64,000 bases of DNA from Triops longicaudatus (GCA_022885665.1 JAGQDJ010000116.1:62001-126000); one strand, 5' to 3'; positions 34,038-47,600 are shown, counted from the stretch's first letter. Notes: generated by a model not told the origin, from the letters alone. Program-made: numbers and translations.

Positions 34038-35468
34038 GTTCTTCCGGACAGTACCCTCGGTGACGTGTTTCCTCCCCTCTGGCGATTTCCGTTAGGCTGC
34101 GAAAATCTGACAAAGGTCTTGTCAATCGTGCAAACCCGCGTTAGTCTGACAGGTTGTAATTGTTTTTGTTAAGATAGTGCTGGCACCTGGGATTGGAGTT
34201 ATGTAACAGTTGAGACGCTTTTGCATCATAGCGACCATTTCGTGTAGTTCTGTGCGTGAGCCCGAATACGAATTGAGTATAGACACTGAAAGTGAAGCAT
34301 TTCATAAGGTTCATTATTGGAACAAACGTTCAAGAGGAACTAAAATTATTATATACAGTTTAGTCAGTTACAGATTGATGCACATACATATATTTTTAAC
34401 AACAAAATTCCTCTTATTGAGATAGCGATTCAGCAAGCCGAGCAGTTTAATCAATCAGTCTGCTCGCAGGGTGGAATGTTGAGACCCTAGCAACAATGGT
34501 TGGCCGAATATTCTACCTTGTGTGAGGCCTTCCTGCTACTGGGTTTTGTAAGTCAACTTGGCTTGGACCAGAGTTTGTATATCACGGTCCTGTCTTTCTC
34601 GTGGTAGTTCCCGCGGTAAATATCTCTACCGCTGCCCGACTATCGTAATAATTTAAAATTACGGCCTTTCCTCTATTTACCGGAAGGACTTGAAGCTACA
34701 ATGGTAGCGGTAGTACTGGTCTTTGCAAATTTGAAGAAGAAAGCAAAAGGAAGGTGACGAAGCTATAGAGCTCCTAGGCAGTTAGGGTCGATGGTATTTT
34801 CGATTTTGAGAGGGCGAAGAGTTACCTAGAATTCATGGCGTCTGTGCTAATTATCAGGATAAAAGGCACCGAATTCTGAGGGGGAATTACATCAATGTTG
34901 GGATGTACTGTACCTGGTACCAGGCATAGAGTTAATATATGTACCAGAGGTACAAACTGCACACTAGCTTAACAAGTTTCAGTGTTTCGAGAAAAGTCAA
35001 ATCGCCTGAAAAATTCAGGTTTTGCATACCCTGGTCGAAGTCAAACAGGACCTGCTACACCATGCAATGCACAGAATCGAAACAAACTGGACCGAACATT
35101 ACTACACACACTGAAAACATGAACTGGCGGAATTAACTGACGGGTAGACAACGTTATTCCTGATAAAAAAAGATAGTTACTGATGTACTGCCCGAAGGTT
35201 GAGAACATTACGGAGAGTTTTTTTTTCTATCGTCAGAAGATTTCGGTTTTGCATCTCATTTAGATACAAAGTAATTCTGCTCTTGCAGTAAGCGTAGAAT
35301 TACTCTTACGATTAGGTTTGCGATTCGCGGTTCATGTCTTCGGTTGCCAGACTCCGGGGTGTTTACTTGTATCGTGTTGTGGCTAAGCGTTCTTCGATAA
35401 GCCTCTTTTGGAAAAGGAAGTGTAATCTTTCGCCTTATCACGGCGGATATAGTCTGTCGACCACAAAA
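34038..35468. other. Intergenic region between divergent MFS transporter and ARPC3
   Basis: No supported coding region in 1.4 kb. It presumably contains both promoters. Open frames present lack recognisable motifs. Confidence 0.4.
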
Positions 35469-36554
35469 ATGCCAGTAAGTTTCTGCGGCATACTAAACTA
35501 TATTCTTAGTGGTTGTACGTTTAGCTTGGCATGAGTATAGTAAGCTTCGACCAGGAAGGGAGTGCCGGTCTCAAAACACAAATAATTTACCGACGCAGCT
35601 TTGCATCTTCCACACTGTATAAGATTTTCACTATGGATTCCGATAAAACTGTTCATGGTGTAAGTTAAGGCTCACCTAGCTCTGTTTTGTAAAGGTGTCA
35701 CATATCCCGTGTATTTAACCCGAACATTCAAGTTTGTATACACTCAACTTGATGCTTGCACTTGTTAACTTTCAATGACTTGTGCGACCAAATGAAGTGT
35801 TTCCTTGCATTGTTTCTTTAATTGTTTATATAGGCGTATCATTCCCAATACCTGAATCCGCCTCAAGTGGTTGGCAATACAGCCATTCTTCCTCTGAAAA
35901 CCCAATATCGTGGCCCTGCCCCAAAAGAACAAGGGGAATCTGATGTTATTGATGAGACTTTGTACTTTTTTAAAGCCAATGTTTTTTTCCGTACCTATGA
36001 AATCAAGGTAAATTAAATATGGATCAAATAAGAAAAATGTGTCTTAGAGAAAATTCAACTAGCCTTTATTTATTTTCAATAGAGCGAAGCTGATCGTCTT
36101 CTTATTTACTTGACGTTGTATACCACTGAATGCTTGAAACGGCTACAAAAGTGCAATAACAAGCAACAAGGTTTGCAGGAAATGTACACACTAGCAATTT
36201 CAAAGTTCGACATACCAGGTGAGCCCGGATTTCCGCTGAATTCCGTCTACGCCAAACCTTCGAGCCCCCAAGAAGCTGGTAATTCATATTTCTGTGACTT
36301 ATCATTTTTATATTATTTCTGTATCTTGTTTTTGTTTTTAAGAAAAAAAATGGGTGGTGATTTATTTCTTTTTATTATTATTTTTTTTTTTTTCAGATCT
36401 TCTTCGACAGTATCTTATTCAAGCTCGCCAAGAACTGGGTGTTCGTTTGTGTGAAAAAGTGTTCAATACCGAAGATGGCCGACCTTCTAAATGGTGGTTG
36501 TGCTTCGCTAAGAAACGCTTCATGGACAAGTCGCTTTCCGGTCCAGGCCAATAA
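35469..36554 (+). CDS. ARPC3: Actin-related protein 2/3 complex subunit 3 (p21-Arc)
   Basis: Structural subunit of the Arp2/3 complex that nucleates branched actin filaments in the cytoplasm. Exons are 35469-35474 (only ATG CCA), 35834-36007, 36083-36278 and 36397-36554. The spliced start reads MPAYHSQYLNPP, matching the highly conserved MPAYHS beginning. Further conserved blocks are FKANVFFRTYEIKSEADR, TLYTTECLKRLQKCN, IPGEPGFPLN, CEKVFN, SKWWLCF and the C-terminus KSLSGPGQ. The product is about 177 residues, essentially the family length (178). The two-codon first coding exon is the only odd feature; it is supported by the exact match of the conserved N-terminus. Confidence is high. Confidence 0.95.
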
Positions 36555-37230
36555 ATTTAGAAACAAGTCAAAATCTTCCACGTGTGTATGCAAGGCAAGA
36601 ATGTTGTTGCTTCGTATCCCAAATTTTCAAATTGCACATAACCAGCAAAAACATTACAAGACGGAGCATTGAAGCTTTTTTAAGTCTTTCTGCCCAATTT
36701 TATTTGGAATGTTTCAAACGAATACATTGTTTCCAGTCTGTCGTCTAGAGATCCAAAATTAATTTAAAAGTTTTGAAACCGAAAGTAAAAGTCGGTTACA
36801 CCCAAGTTGCAGGTGTAATTGATTAATTCACCGTTGCGTTAGTAAAGAAAGTAGAAGTAATGGAGGCTCGCCTAGAAAGCATCCAATCCGAACGGTTTTA
36901 ATTCAAGGGAACGTGTTCTGTACTATCATCCCTACACTTTTGCGCAAAATTTGAAAACTATGTGACGAAAAAGAAACAAGTGTGTATAAGTCGCTTTCTC
37001 TTATTAAAAACTTTAGCGACGCTAAAGGAGAAAGCGTCATGCTTTGGAGTGTAGAAAAGGAAGTGCTGTACGGATACCTATTCCGTAAGTAACCAAGCAA
37101 AACATTGCGACCTAACACATGGAACGGCAGTTCCTTTTCTTTGCTTATGAATCCCTTTCATTGTGATTTTTGACGCAGTATTTAGAAAGGTTTCTTTGTG
37201 ATGACACCTTCACATTTGCTTACAACAGTC

Positions 37231-38454
37231 ATGAAACGTGCGTTTTGTTTTGTCGTATTACTACTTACGTCGACCGCTGGTTCCAGTAAGAAAAAGTTTA
37301 ACGCACGTCAAGTGCAAAGTCTGATATTGCCTCCATATTTTTAATTACAAGTTGAAGAACAATCCGAATCACGTATAATCAACAAAAAGCCACTACGGAC
37401 CCCCGCTTCACGCTATGATACTGCCCAAGAAGAGTATACTTCACCGAAAGCGGAGTTAAGCTTAAGCTTTGGGATACAGAATCATGATAACAATCATGCT
37501 TACTTGATCCCGGTCGGAAATCCGCAGACATCTTCCACTGCCAGCTTGGCTAACTTCACGTTCAACGCAGCTATTTTGTCCCGACCAAGTAAACAAGGTT
37601 AGTGACATTTGCTCTTCCGCACAAGTCATATTCACTTGGGAAATGGATTAAGGTTTCTCGAATAAATCAAGGACAACACACCAACTACTTTTTTTTAACT
37701 TTTATCGTTTGGCTTGATCTTATAAGATATTCCAATGTTGTTTTTTTAAGCGGTCTATTTTTCGTCGTCACCTGATTACCCGAGCACCCGGCCCGCTAGC
37801 ACATATTCAGCAGGCGCTCCATGTGTTGGAAGTTACGACTGGTGTGTACTCGATACAAATTATCCAAGGTTAGGTCAAATAGTTGTAGCTTTCAGTCAGT
37901 GATATATATTCTTTTCATAGTGAGTTTGTACGAAATGTAGTTGCAAAGTATCAAGACCTTGTTCAAACATTGTATTCGCAGCTTTACCGCTTTTCTCTCG
38001 ACGCGCAAATTTCTTACGATAATGCCACCCATTCTTATAGGTAAGATACATCAGGAAATATTTTCCGCTCGATGAGTAATGTCTTCATAAAACAGAGACA
38101 AGGGGCATTTTTCCTGCGAATCAGAAGTTCGGTGGGTACGACTAAGTTGGGCGAAGGACTGGAAAGGGAAATGGCAGTTAATACTAAATACGTTACGTTA
38201 TCCACAAAGCATTCGTATGGAGCTTTGCAGGTAAGATGCATAACTGTATTTTCCCTTCCGTTACACAGTTTGTTAGGTATGGTGGAAAGCGATGCGAGTA
38301 TTTGCCTCCTTGCTACAAGTCGTCGTGTAAGCAGCGGAATTCACAAATGTACCTAATTGCGATGGATCCTGATAAAAATGAAGAGCCATTTCTGGGCACT
38401 TTCTTTTTCCCCAGTGCTTGTTCTTGTTTTGTCGAAAATTTTGTGTATTATTAA
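37231..38454 (+). CDS. Spaetzle-like cystine-knot protein D (dispersed paralogue)
   Basis: Fourth Spaetzle-like gene, about 28 kb from the tandem cluster. Exons 37231-37285, 37352-37597, 37751-37868, 37921-38040, 38096-38230 and 38277-38454 join in frame. The signal peptide is MKRAFCFVVLLLTSTAGSS. The Ser/Thr-rich pro-region has a Cys pair in PCVGSYDWCVLDTNYP, equivalent to the CxxxxxxC of A-C, and the helix FVRNVVAKYQDLVQTLY. The knot is divergent: SCESEVRWVRLSWAKDWKGK, WQLILN, PQSIRMELC, PPCYKSSCKQ, then DPDKNEEPFLG and SACSCFVENF. Its six exons and weaker conservation suggest an older split than A/B/C. An upstream in-frame Met at 37201 would lengthen the N-terminus by ten residues and is less likely. 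Receptor partner unknown. Confidence 0.75.
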
Positions 38455-39088
38455 TTTACTTACTATGAAAGAAAATACATTTTGTGTAATTTTCCAAGTG
38501 CATTTGCAACCAGATGTTCGAGAAAGCATATTTAGTCGCACTAGTGTTACAAAACACCGAAATCTCTACACGGCATTTTATCTGTCCCAAAGGGCTAACG
38601 TAGGTCGCAGGTCCCCTATCTTCTCATCCAAGTTTTAATGTTTAACTGCACAAGCTTCTGGTCGTTCATTTCGCCTGATAAAAATAGTACGAAGACACAA
38701 AAATGTACTTAGTAAAATAAAGCCGGTGAGTTATTTTAACTTACGTTGACAATGCGCTAGGACTCTAATATATTTTCCTGCTATTTCCTGTTTTTCTTCA
38801 CGTATTCTGACTTTTTTTCTGTATTCTCTTCTAGTAAGGATAATTGAACACCTGCTCGCAGAAGTGCTGTGGAGAATTCCGTATAGAATGGGAAAGTCAA
38901 TGAAGCATTCCAGCATTCGAAAAGCCACGAATGTAACCAATAGCAAAGCGTTGAGAGACAGAGCTCAAGGCGGGAAAGCGTTCTGGTCTGTATTTACATG
39001 GCATTGGTGTTTGTAAGAAGTTTCCTATTTTTTTTCTCGTGTTTAAAAGTCATTTTTCGCTCAGGATAATTTTGAGTAAAATCTACAA

Positions 39089-42000
39089 ATGGACTTGGAT
39101 TATCCTGACTTGGAAGATGAGTTTCAAGCGGCTCATCAAGATGAGTTTGAATTAATGAACGAACTAAGTATGCTTATTAACATCTGCTTTAAAAGAGACA
39201 AGACTTTAAATATAATATCTTAATTGCAGATTATGGCTCAGACGACGAACCTTTTACTATTGCTCCCCCAGTGGAAGAGAAAAAAGATGCGGCGCCATCC
39301 AATACCATAAAATCAAAACGTTCTCTTGATTTCACTTCGAATTCACTGTCGCCCATCGAAACAGAAAAAGACGATGAACAGCCTGCCAAGAAACTCCGTT
39401 ATTCTCCACCGTTACCAGCTTTGGAGAACCAGCCAAACACCGAAAGCTCTGGTGGAATTCTTAGAGAATTACCTCCAAAAATGTCTGAAAGTACGAGTAA
39501 AAGTAAGCGAGTAGATCATCGTAATGTTTTTTACAACTCGTTCTCGTCTATTTAAAGGGTGTGTGTCGAATGACAATCGTGAAGTCACGAAAAACACTCC
39601 AATGGAAGAGCTTTCCTTAACTTACCGTTGGCCTATATTGACAAAACATTACGTGTGGAGAAACATCCCGGGTGAAGGCTCCCAAAAAGCTACTTCCTCT
39701 GATGGAAGATGCTTTTACATGAAGACAAGGAAGCTAGAAGACATCGATGCGGAAGTATTAATTTATAATCGGTGACAATACCATGTTTAATATATAATAA
39801 CTTTTAAAACTAGGCCTCCAGTCTGGTTCAGCAAACGAAAGCTAGCGGCTTGCTAATAGTTCCGTTTAGCACCCTTAAAAAGGAAGCGGAAGTACTAGTT
39901 AGTTTCTTTAACGATAAAATTTGAGCTTTACTCTTAAACATGCCAATTTTTGTAGCTGCAGAAGCAAGCAACGACAGAAGTTGATTATTTCGAGAAACGT
40001 TTACGAGAGATAGAGGAATCTGCATTAACTAGCCACAAAAACAAACTGAAGGAGACTTCCAGTTATGGAAGCTTGTGGGTTGAATATTACCGCCCTAGAA
40101 ACTACGTCGACCTTCTGAGTGATGAAGTAATGAATTATATTTGCAGCAGAATACCGTTAAAGCATATTTCTAGAGCACCAACCGCGTATTACTGCAATGG
40201 ATTAAGCTATGGGACAAGATTGTTTTCCGAAAGGACACCCAACTTTGTCTGAAAGCCAAAGCAGCTGCTAAGAAAGCCAAACAGTTGCTTCCTGGTAAGT
40301 AGTGGTGTCTATACAATAGAGCTTCTTCTAGCTGCTTGTGGGTTTAAGTAAGGCCTTGCAATTAAATTCGCAGACAACAAAGCAAAATTCGCGAGAAAGC
40401 CGGGAAACCGCGAAATGGCATTGGAGGTTGACGATGAAGGACGACCAGTACATAGAGTTGCTTTACTTTGTGGTCCGCCAGGTTTAGGCAAAACTACGTT
40501 AGCACACATTGTGGCAAAACATGCTGGTACAGAACAGTTTTATTTTCCAGAAAACTTCGTAATTGGTTTTAATGCTGGTGTATGGTTCGGGCGGATTATT
40601 AGGTTATAATGTGGTAGAGATGAACGCTAGTGACGATCGCAGTGCGGAAGCCTTCAGGACACAACTTGAGACAGCCACAAGAATGCGATCGGTTTTATCG
40701 CAGGATCCCAGGCCAAATTGTTTAGTAATAGATGAAATCGATGGAGCTCCTGCCGTAAGCTCATTAGATCCTTACCACATTATAACTGGCTATATATTAA
40801 CCTTCATAGGCTGCTATTGCAGTGCTAATAAATTTAATAACGGCCAAAGACTCTCCTGAGTCAGAAAAGAAAACGAGGAAGAGGAAAGATACGTCACCGC
40901 TCCAACGCCCCATTATCTGTATTTGTAATGATCTTTACACGCCAGCCTTGCGAACGCTGCGCCAATTAGCATTGGTTTTACATTGCCCGCCTACGCTCTC
41001 TTCAAAGTACGTTGTGTTATATTTCATACCTCAGTAACGTAATGTTCCGTTTGTCTTTTTTCATTAGATTAGCGCAACGTTTGTTGTTCATTTCTAAGCA
41101 GCAAAGTCTAGAAACCGATCTTTCTGCCATGTTGGCCCTTTGTGAACAAACGGAAAACGATATTCGATGTTGTTTGTCGACTTTGTACTTCTTCCGGGTC
41201 AAAGGAGGCAAGTTTCGACCCAAGGACGCCTTAAACGCTTCCATCGGCCATAAAGACATGCAAAAGTCTTTATTTACTGTTTGGCAGAACATTTTTCAAA
41301 TTCCCCGAGCGAAGCGGCGGTATTATGTAGATATGACTGAATCCGTTAAATCTGCTTCAGCAGCGGAATCGGCGGAAGAGATCAACCAACCGAACTCTTA
41401 TCCAGCTCGCTTTCGCGCCGTCTTACGAATTGTGCAAGCATGTGGTGAATATGACCGTCTTGCCTTGGGTGTCTTCGAAAATTACCCCAACGTCTCTTTT
41501 AAGGACTCCCATCTTCAAGCAGTAAAATATCACTAGAAATTAATGGATTGCTTGCGGTTGTCAAGATATTTTCATATTTTGTTCAGGTTTGCAATGGGTT
41601 AGACTGGTTATGCAAGCTTGATGTACTTCAGCAGAATATCAATCACCATCAGATGTATACCTTAATGGGTTACTTACCCTACCATTTCGTAGGTATGCAC
41701 TTCGAGTGGGGTGCTACGGCATCGTCGAAAATCTCATTCCCTAGCCAGCAGCAAGAAGTGATACCTTAGATATTTGATCAAGAATTTCCTTCTAAAAAAT
41801 AATAGATGGTAGGTAAATATAACCAGAACGTTAACCTAATCGCGGCCGTGCGGTCGAATATGAGTGGAGATATTTACGCTTTCACACCCAAAGACACACT
41901 TGTCCAGGATTTGTTACCAGCTTTAACCGAGATCATTACGCCGCATCTACGACCTGTAACGATCCCCACGAAAATCATAAAGCGTATTTAGTTGGATTTT

Positions 42001-42625
42001 TTTTTACCACGTGGTAGGTCAACTTGCAATTGTACAGTCCAGAAGAGAAAGAAACTTTTCAAACGCTTATTAGCGTCATGGTAGCCTATAATCTCACTTA
42101 CCGACAAGAACGTTCGCTGGACGGAAATTATAACTACGTTCTAGAACCGTAAGTTTCGGGCGATTAGCTCTCCGACTCAATAAAACGTCATGTATTGTGC
42201 TGTTTTCTAGGAATTTAGAAGAGGTTGCGCGGTTTTCCGACCTAAAACCAGAGCGGCAGTTGTCCTACGCTGTCAGGCAGTTGATAGCCCGCGAAATCGA
42301 AACGGAGAAAATGCGACGATTCGAATTGGCTTTACAGGCCCATCAACGGGCATCTACTGTCGTAGCCGTAAACGAGCCATTGCAGCCCGTTACGGATCCA
42401 AAGCTGGCTACTCAGTTACAATCTAAAGCTTTAACCCTGAAACCCCAGCCTCGTCCTATCGCACCTGTCGTCCAGGACATGGTAATTACCTCCGTCTACC
42501 TTTTACTTAATTGTCTGAAAGATACCAGGCCCTCTCGGGAGCACATTATAGATTTTGTTAAGGCCTTTTCGTTCACTTCAAATGAAGTTTTGCGGAAAAT
42601 ACCTTTTTTATGTCCGTGCCGATAA
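39089..42625 (+). CDS. CHTF18: Chromosome transmission fidelity protein 18 homologue (CTF18 clamp loader)
   Basis: Large subunit of the alternative RFC complex that loads PCNA during replication and sister-chromatid cohesion. It starts MDLDYPDLEDEFQAAHQDEF with an acidic N-terminus. The CTF18 signature WVEYYRPRNYVDLLSDE is followed after an intron by STNRVLLQWIKLWDKIVF. The AAA+ domain has Walker A GPPGLGKTT (40472-40498) and, after the joined YNVVEMNASDDRS box, Walker B CLVIDEIDGAP. A sensor-1-like ICICNDLY and the helical clamp-loader region (ENDIRCCLSTLYFF) follow. The C-terminal third (RFSDLKPERQLSYAVRQLIA) matches CHTF18. About ten short introns interrupt it. The last residues (to 42625) lack the usual FNEG-like C-terminal motif, so a further 3' exon may have been missed. 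Confidence 0.9.
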
Positions 42626-44122
42626 ACGTAAGTGAAGCGTCTGGAGATCTTTTACGTTTTTATGCACTTGGCCACAGGAAAACTCGGCCAATTCCATTAG
42701 CTTTTCTTGAGTTCGAACATCCTTTTTTTGTTGAAAAAATATTAATCCAAGTCATGTTTTCCTTTCATTGGTGCCCCCACAAAGTTCATTGGCTATAGCA
42801 TGTTGGACAGTTTCGACCTTTTCATGTCCAATGAAAAATCACTGGTCTTTTTTCGAGTGGTTCTCTGAGAGGGCGCCGATTCCTTTTCAATAGACCGGAG
42901 TCAAGTTGGGCAATTTCTTTGGCTCCCTTTGATATGATAATGAAGTGGAACTCGACTGCCCACTTTTTTTTCGTCTACAATTGCGCTGCTACTCAATGGA
43001 AACAAGCCATTAAGCCCATCAAGCTTTTCTTGTCGTCAATGGACGAGGTTTGCTAGCCTGTTAAGCGCGTTGAGCAGGAAATGATTCCACAAGGAAAACA
43101 GCCTGCCACAAAACCACCCCTCTCTCGCTGCTTAATCGAGCGTCCCATTCCTCACTTGGCCCTTTTACCCTAACCTTTTTACTCTTACTATCATTTGGCC
43201 TATATGCATACTACACAGTTAGTGGGATCGCGCGTTTCTTTTTTTTTTTTCCTGCAGTCTAATCCTTCCCGTTTTATTCTAGACGAAATCTCGCATAGTT
43301 TACATGCAGTGTCATCGTCCGTTTCTTTTCTTTCCTGTTAGAGTTATAAAAGCTCGCAAAGAGGATTGTTGGTTGGTGAGCTAAACGGCTGTAAATGTTA
43401 GTGTGTCCGGGAGAACCGGAACTTTTGGAGGATGGAAGAGCAGAAAGGCTTTGGCAATGTCTTTTGCCGGGGACCCAGCCGACCGGCGCTGCATTCTGCC
43501 AGCTCGGTGGTGGGTCATTTCCGGGATTTTGTGGGGGGAAAGAAATGCGCTTTTATCCCAACATTGCCTGGAATCAGGATGAGGAATCATAAAAAATCTC
43601 GCCCCTTTGATTCAGAGAGGACAACACCAACGATGTTAGGCGCAAAAGGAGGCGGGATTTCAGTTGCGGTGTGAGCGTCGTGAGTGAATCCAAACCCTGG
43701 CCCTATTTAGTGATGGAGGGGTGGGGGAGGAGGGAGAAAACGCGGGACCTGTTTCCTGTGCGGAAACAGGCAGCATGTGCACCAGTCTTGTGCACCCTCC
43801 GCCTCGCAACCTCTTGAAGAGAACGAGTGGTTCCTAATGGCCTCTCATTAAGAAGAATTGCCTCATGGAATCGAAGCTGAAAGGAAGCTATTTAGAAATA
43901 GCTTTTTAGGTTAGCAGAGGGGTTGTTCGATATGTTTAGCAAGCGAAAAAGGCGGTAGAAATGACCCATGTTTTCTGGTCATAACACGACGATTATTGCT
44001 GCTCCGCAGAAGGCACTTTTTGCTGGCTTGGGTGCTGTATAAGTCGAGTTAGTCAGCTCATGAACTGGGAACCGTTTTATGCTTTAATAGCCTCCTATCA
44101 CTTCTGACTGCGTCCTTTCAAT
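42626..44122. other. Intergenic region downstream of CHTF18
   Basis: No supported gene. It contains pyrimidine runs near 43240. Short open frames around 43380-43670 on both strands overlap one another and have no family features. Confidence 0.4.
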
Positions 44123-44412
44123 ATGCTCGCTTTACCAGTCGTTTTTCTCATTTTGTGCTTTCATAGCCCGTGCGGGATTTCTTCGGGAGAATTATGGCCA
44201 GACCAGGACCTTCTGCAGGAAGCTGCAGCACAAATCCGGAAAAACTTGGTAACGTATTTTTGCCTTTTTGTTAGTGGCTGGTATAATAATTGCTGAACGT
44301 TAACAATATGGATTGCTTTCTGTGCCCTTGATAGGTTCCCGTAGCGCGTTCGGCAGCAGTGTTTGGTATCATTTCAAAGAGGGGTATAGTAACGCGGTTC
44401 GTCGGTCAGTGA
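44123..44412 (+). CDS. Possible 68-residue secreted peptide precursor
   Basis: Two exons, 44123-44248 and 44335-44412, join in phase 0 to give 68 residues. The N-terminus MLALPVVFLILCFHSPCG is a convincing signal peptide. It is followed by an acidic/helical stretch (ELWPDQDLLQEAAAQIRKNL) and, near the end, a dibasic site in FGIISKR with a short C-terminal peptide, GIVTRFVGQ. The layout resembles small arthropod neuropeptide precursors, but I do not recognise the peptide and it lacks the usual C-terminal Gly-basic amidation site. It lies 215 bp beyond the stop of the convergent Drgx gene. It could be a chance open frame; homologues in related species would settle it. Confidence 0.4.
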
Positions 44413-44627
44413 AAATCAAAGATTTTTTGTGAAAGCATATTTGTATTTTGCCCAAGTTCAAAACATGTGTTTTGACTACGAATGTCATTACAATAAGTAC
44501 GCACGTAAGACAAGTATACTCAATGACGAAAAAATAAATAAAGGACTAGAAAACTGTTATTCAAGTTGTGGATACGTTTTTCACAATGGAGCACCACAGA
44601 GAGCTCGTGGAAGAGTTTGCGGGTATG

Positions 44628-47600
44628 TTAGGGAGACGCATTGAGGTTATTAGGAAGTGGAGTGGACGGTGTATCGGATGCCGAAAGAACTTTTTTGGTA
44701 CCAGGCGCCCATGGCCAGCTGAACATGGCGTGCTGCAAGCTTTGCAACAAAGCCGTCGAATGTTCCGTGGCTTTGCGCCGTAATTCTGCTACACTGGAAG
44801 TTCGAGTATCGGTTGTGTGGGAAATGGGAGATGGACGGTCGTGGATGCCGCTTTCTAGTAGACTGCTCATGGCTCCAGAACTGGCACTTCCTAGTTGCGG
44901 GAGTAATGGCAATGGCGGCAAAGCATTCACGGGTCGCGGCTTCACTGGACAACAAGAGCAAATTGATGGTAGACCTGCTATAAAAAGTAGCCATTGTAAG
45001 CAAAGCTCTTTTGAGTAAGAAGTAAAAGGAATCTAATTAAAAATTACATGTGTGTAAGGTAGAGCTATCACGGAAAATAAAATCAACATGTGTAAGCCTA
45101 AGATGGTAGAAGACTAAGTGTAGTAAATCTTGTCATAAAATAAAGAAACAAAACGTGGAAAGATTTTTCTGGAGTCAGTACCGTTCAGTCCGTGTAAAGT
45201 GCCGAATAGTGGCGAAGCCAATGTAGTTGGTGGATACAGTAAGTTTGGTGAAAGGGCAGTAGAGTGATGCGAAGATATCAAGCCCCTATAAAACGCCAAG
45301 AGCATCGAAAGCGAATTAATAAAAGTTTGCCCAACTCCCTTAATTTTACATCTTGACGTGTAGGTGTTAATGTTGGTAGGGGATATAGAAAAGTTAAAGA
45401 GAAGAGTTATAGAAAGACATGCTTTCGCAAATAAGGCCAGTGAAGAAATGAGCATGTTAATGACATTGATTTCCTTCACTCTCCTTGATAGAAAAAGCCT
45501 GTATCATGCTGTGAGAGATGACAATTAGTAAGGGAGCGTCTGAAGCCGACCAATGAAGTTCCGCTTCCGGAACTCGAAACTGTGATGGATGCGTAGCATT
45601 GTGGACCCTTTGGATGTCGGGCATACGATTGGATAAAAGATCGGTTCCTTAGGTTCTCGATAATAAGTGAATCAGGGGATTCCTTATGCTTTTGTGCAAT
45701 TCACTGAGTCGTTTATTATCGTTCGAAAAGAATGCATGCCGGAAAAGAGGAGGGTGGGCACGAGACAGAGAGAGAAGATGATTGTAGCTGAGTTAACTTA
45801 CTGGAGTGGTCCTAAGGGAGAGGATGTTGACGCAAACAAAGCATGGGCCGTGGACTGCGTTGGTGTCGAAGATGAAGTTAGCCATGGACGGTTGAGCCAT
45901 TCGGCTTGTTGAAGGAGAGACTCTACGCTAAACCGGTCCGGAATCCGTCGGTCGCCAGAACTGGACGACGAAACGGGAGTTTCACTCTTTGGATTACTGG
46001 ATTCCACAGTTGGGTCATCATGTTTCGGCAACTCTTCGGCAGTAATCTCGTCTGCACTGGTTGAAGGTGACAGCCTGTCCTGGCTGAAGAATCCCCCCCC
46101 CCCCAAAAAAAAAAAAAGGAAAATTAAAAAAGATTTTAATCATTTTTTGTTTGGAACAGTGTGTTTTGCATTTACCTGGAAACCACTTCCAAATCGTCAC
46201 TCTTCTCTTCTTTCGTTTCTGTCCCATCGTTACTCAAATCGGAATCCGGATCAAGTTTCCTCACGGTCGTAGAGGAGGTTTCTTCATCCTGCCATTATAT
46301 GATCATGGATTATGCACGGCTTAATCACTTTAGCTCGTTTTTGTGGAAAACTAAGAGGTCTAGACTAAGCTATTAGGTACCTGCATCATTGGGGTTCCGT
46401 GATAGGTTTTCTTGCGATCATCTTCTTCACGTTTACGATGTTCTTCCTTCATACGCTCCGTTTTGCGCCATTTTGCGCGTCGGTTTTGAAACCAAACCTA
46501 CACGTTGTGGGTACGAAAAGCAAGGAAATAAAATCCCGTAAAGAGAAACCGAAAGTTTGGATATGTGTGAGACAACGATAATTTTTGACAGCTTCGATTC
46601 TCGATTAAATTAGTCTTGACGTCCTTTCAGTTTTCTTTAGAAATTTCAGCTCGTAAACGACAAGTGACGGGTGGCGTGAGAAACGCGTAAAAAAAACTTG
46701 ATTTGATTTTTGACTTTTTATGGAGCTGAGCTGCCTAGAACTGCAACCTGAAGCCTACCACACCGTTACCCTAATTGAGTTGGCGGTTCTGTTGGATGTC
46801 TTTCAGCACAGGCAGTCCTAACACAAAAGAGCTGCTGCATCTTGACCTGGGTTAGCTGCTCAATCGAGTTATATTAGATGAGTGGCAGCACGATCTGTCT
46901 CGCGGTGGAACGTGACTTGACATGACGGTGAGGACCCACTGAACGACATAATGAGGTATGCTCTTGGATGAACAGTCCCCTAATATTATCAAGCATACCC
47001 CGAGGACTTCAACGTGACACGCGTTTCATAACAGTTGTTGTAAGTTTCTTTTTCTCTTGATCTTCTTTCACGGTTTATCTTCCCCGCTTAACATGTAACC
47101 TTTTTCCTCGTTCTTCATCTTCATCTTATTCGTCATATTTCAGTTTTCAGCCACTAGCGACAAACAACTAGTGCCATTGCTAGGGAGAGCTAACTAATTA
47201 AGCAATCAAGCAAGTTGGAGATCATACTCTTCGCTTGGAATTTTGCCGTAAGCCGCGAACTACTGTTGTGTGGGACAACGACCCATTAATTTTCCCGTTG
47301 CTCCCAAACTCTCAAGCTCATCATCAGAGAGGCAATTAGGTTAGCATTTGTGAAGTTCGCACTTGGTGGTGTCTGTGGTGTTTGGTAGCCAAGCTACTTA
47401 ATGAAGTTTTCACCATTCCCGGAGATACTATGTCCTGCTTTTCATTCGGGAAAAATTTCTCCCCACTTCATAGGGCTTCGGGGTGGAGGCTTGGGGGTGT
47501 GAACGTGGTGTGTGTGTATGTCTAGCCGCTACAAGCATAAAAGGGAAAGACATGAGCGCCCAATTGAATAGTCTTCACGTTGGCCACGATGGTATTAGCC

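Noticed and set aside
43380..43680. Overlapping open frames downstream of CHTF18
   Set aside because: Short, mutually overlapping on both strands, no homology features.
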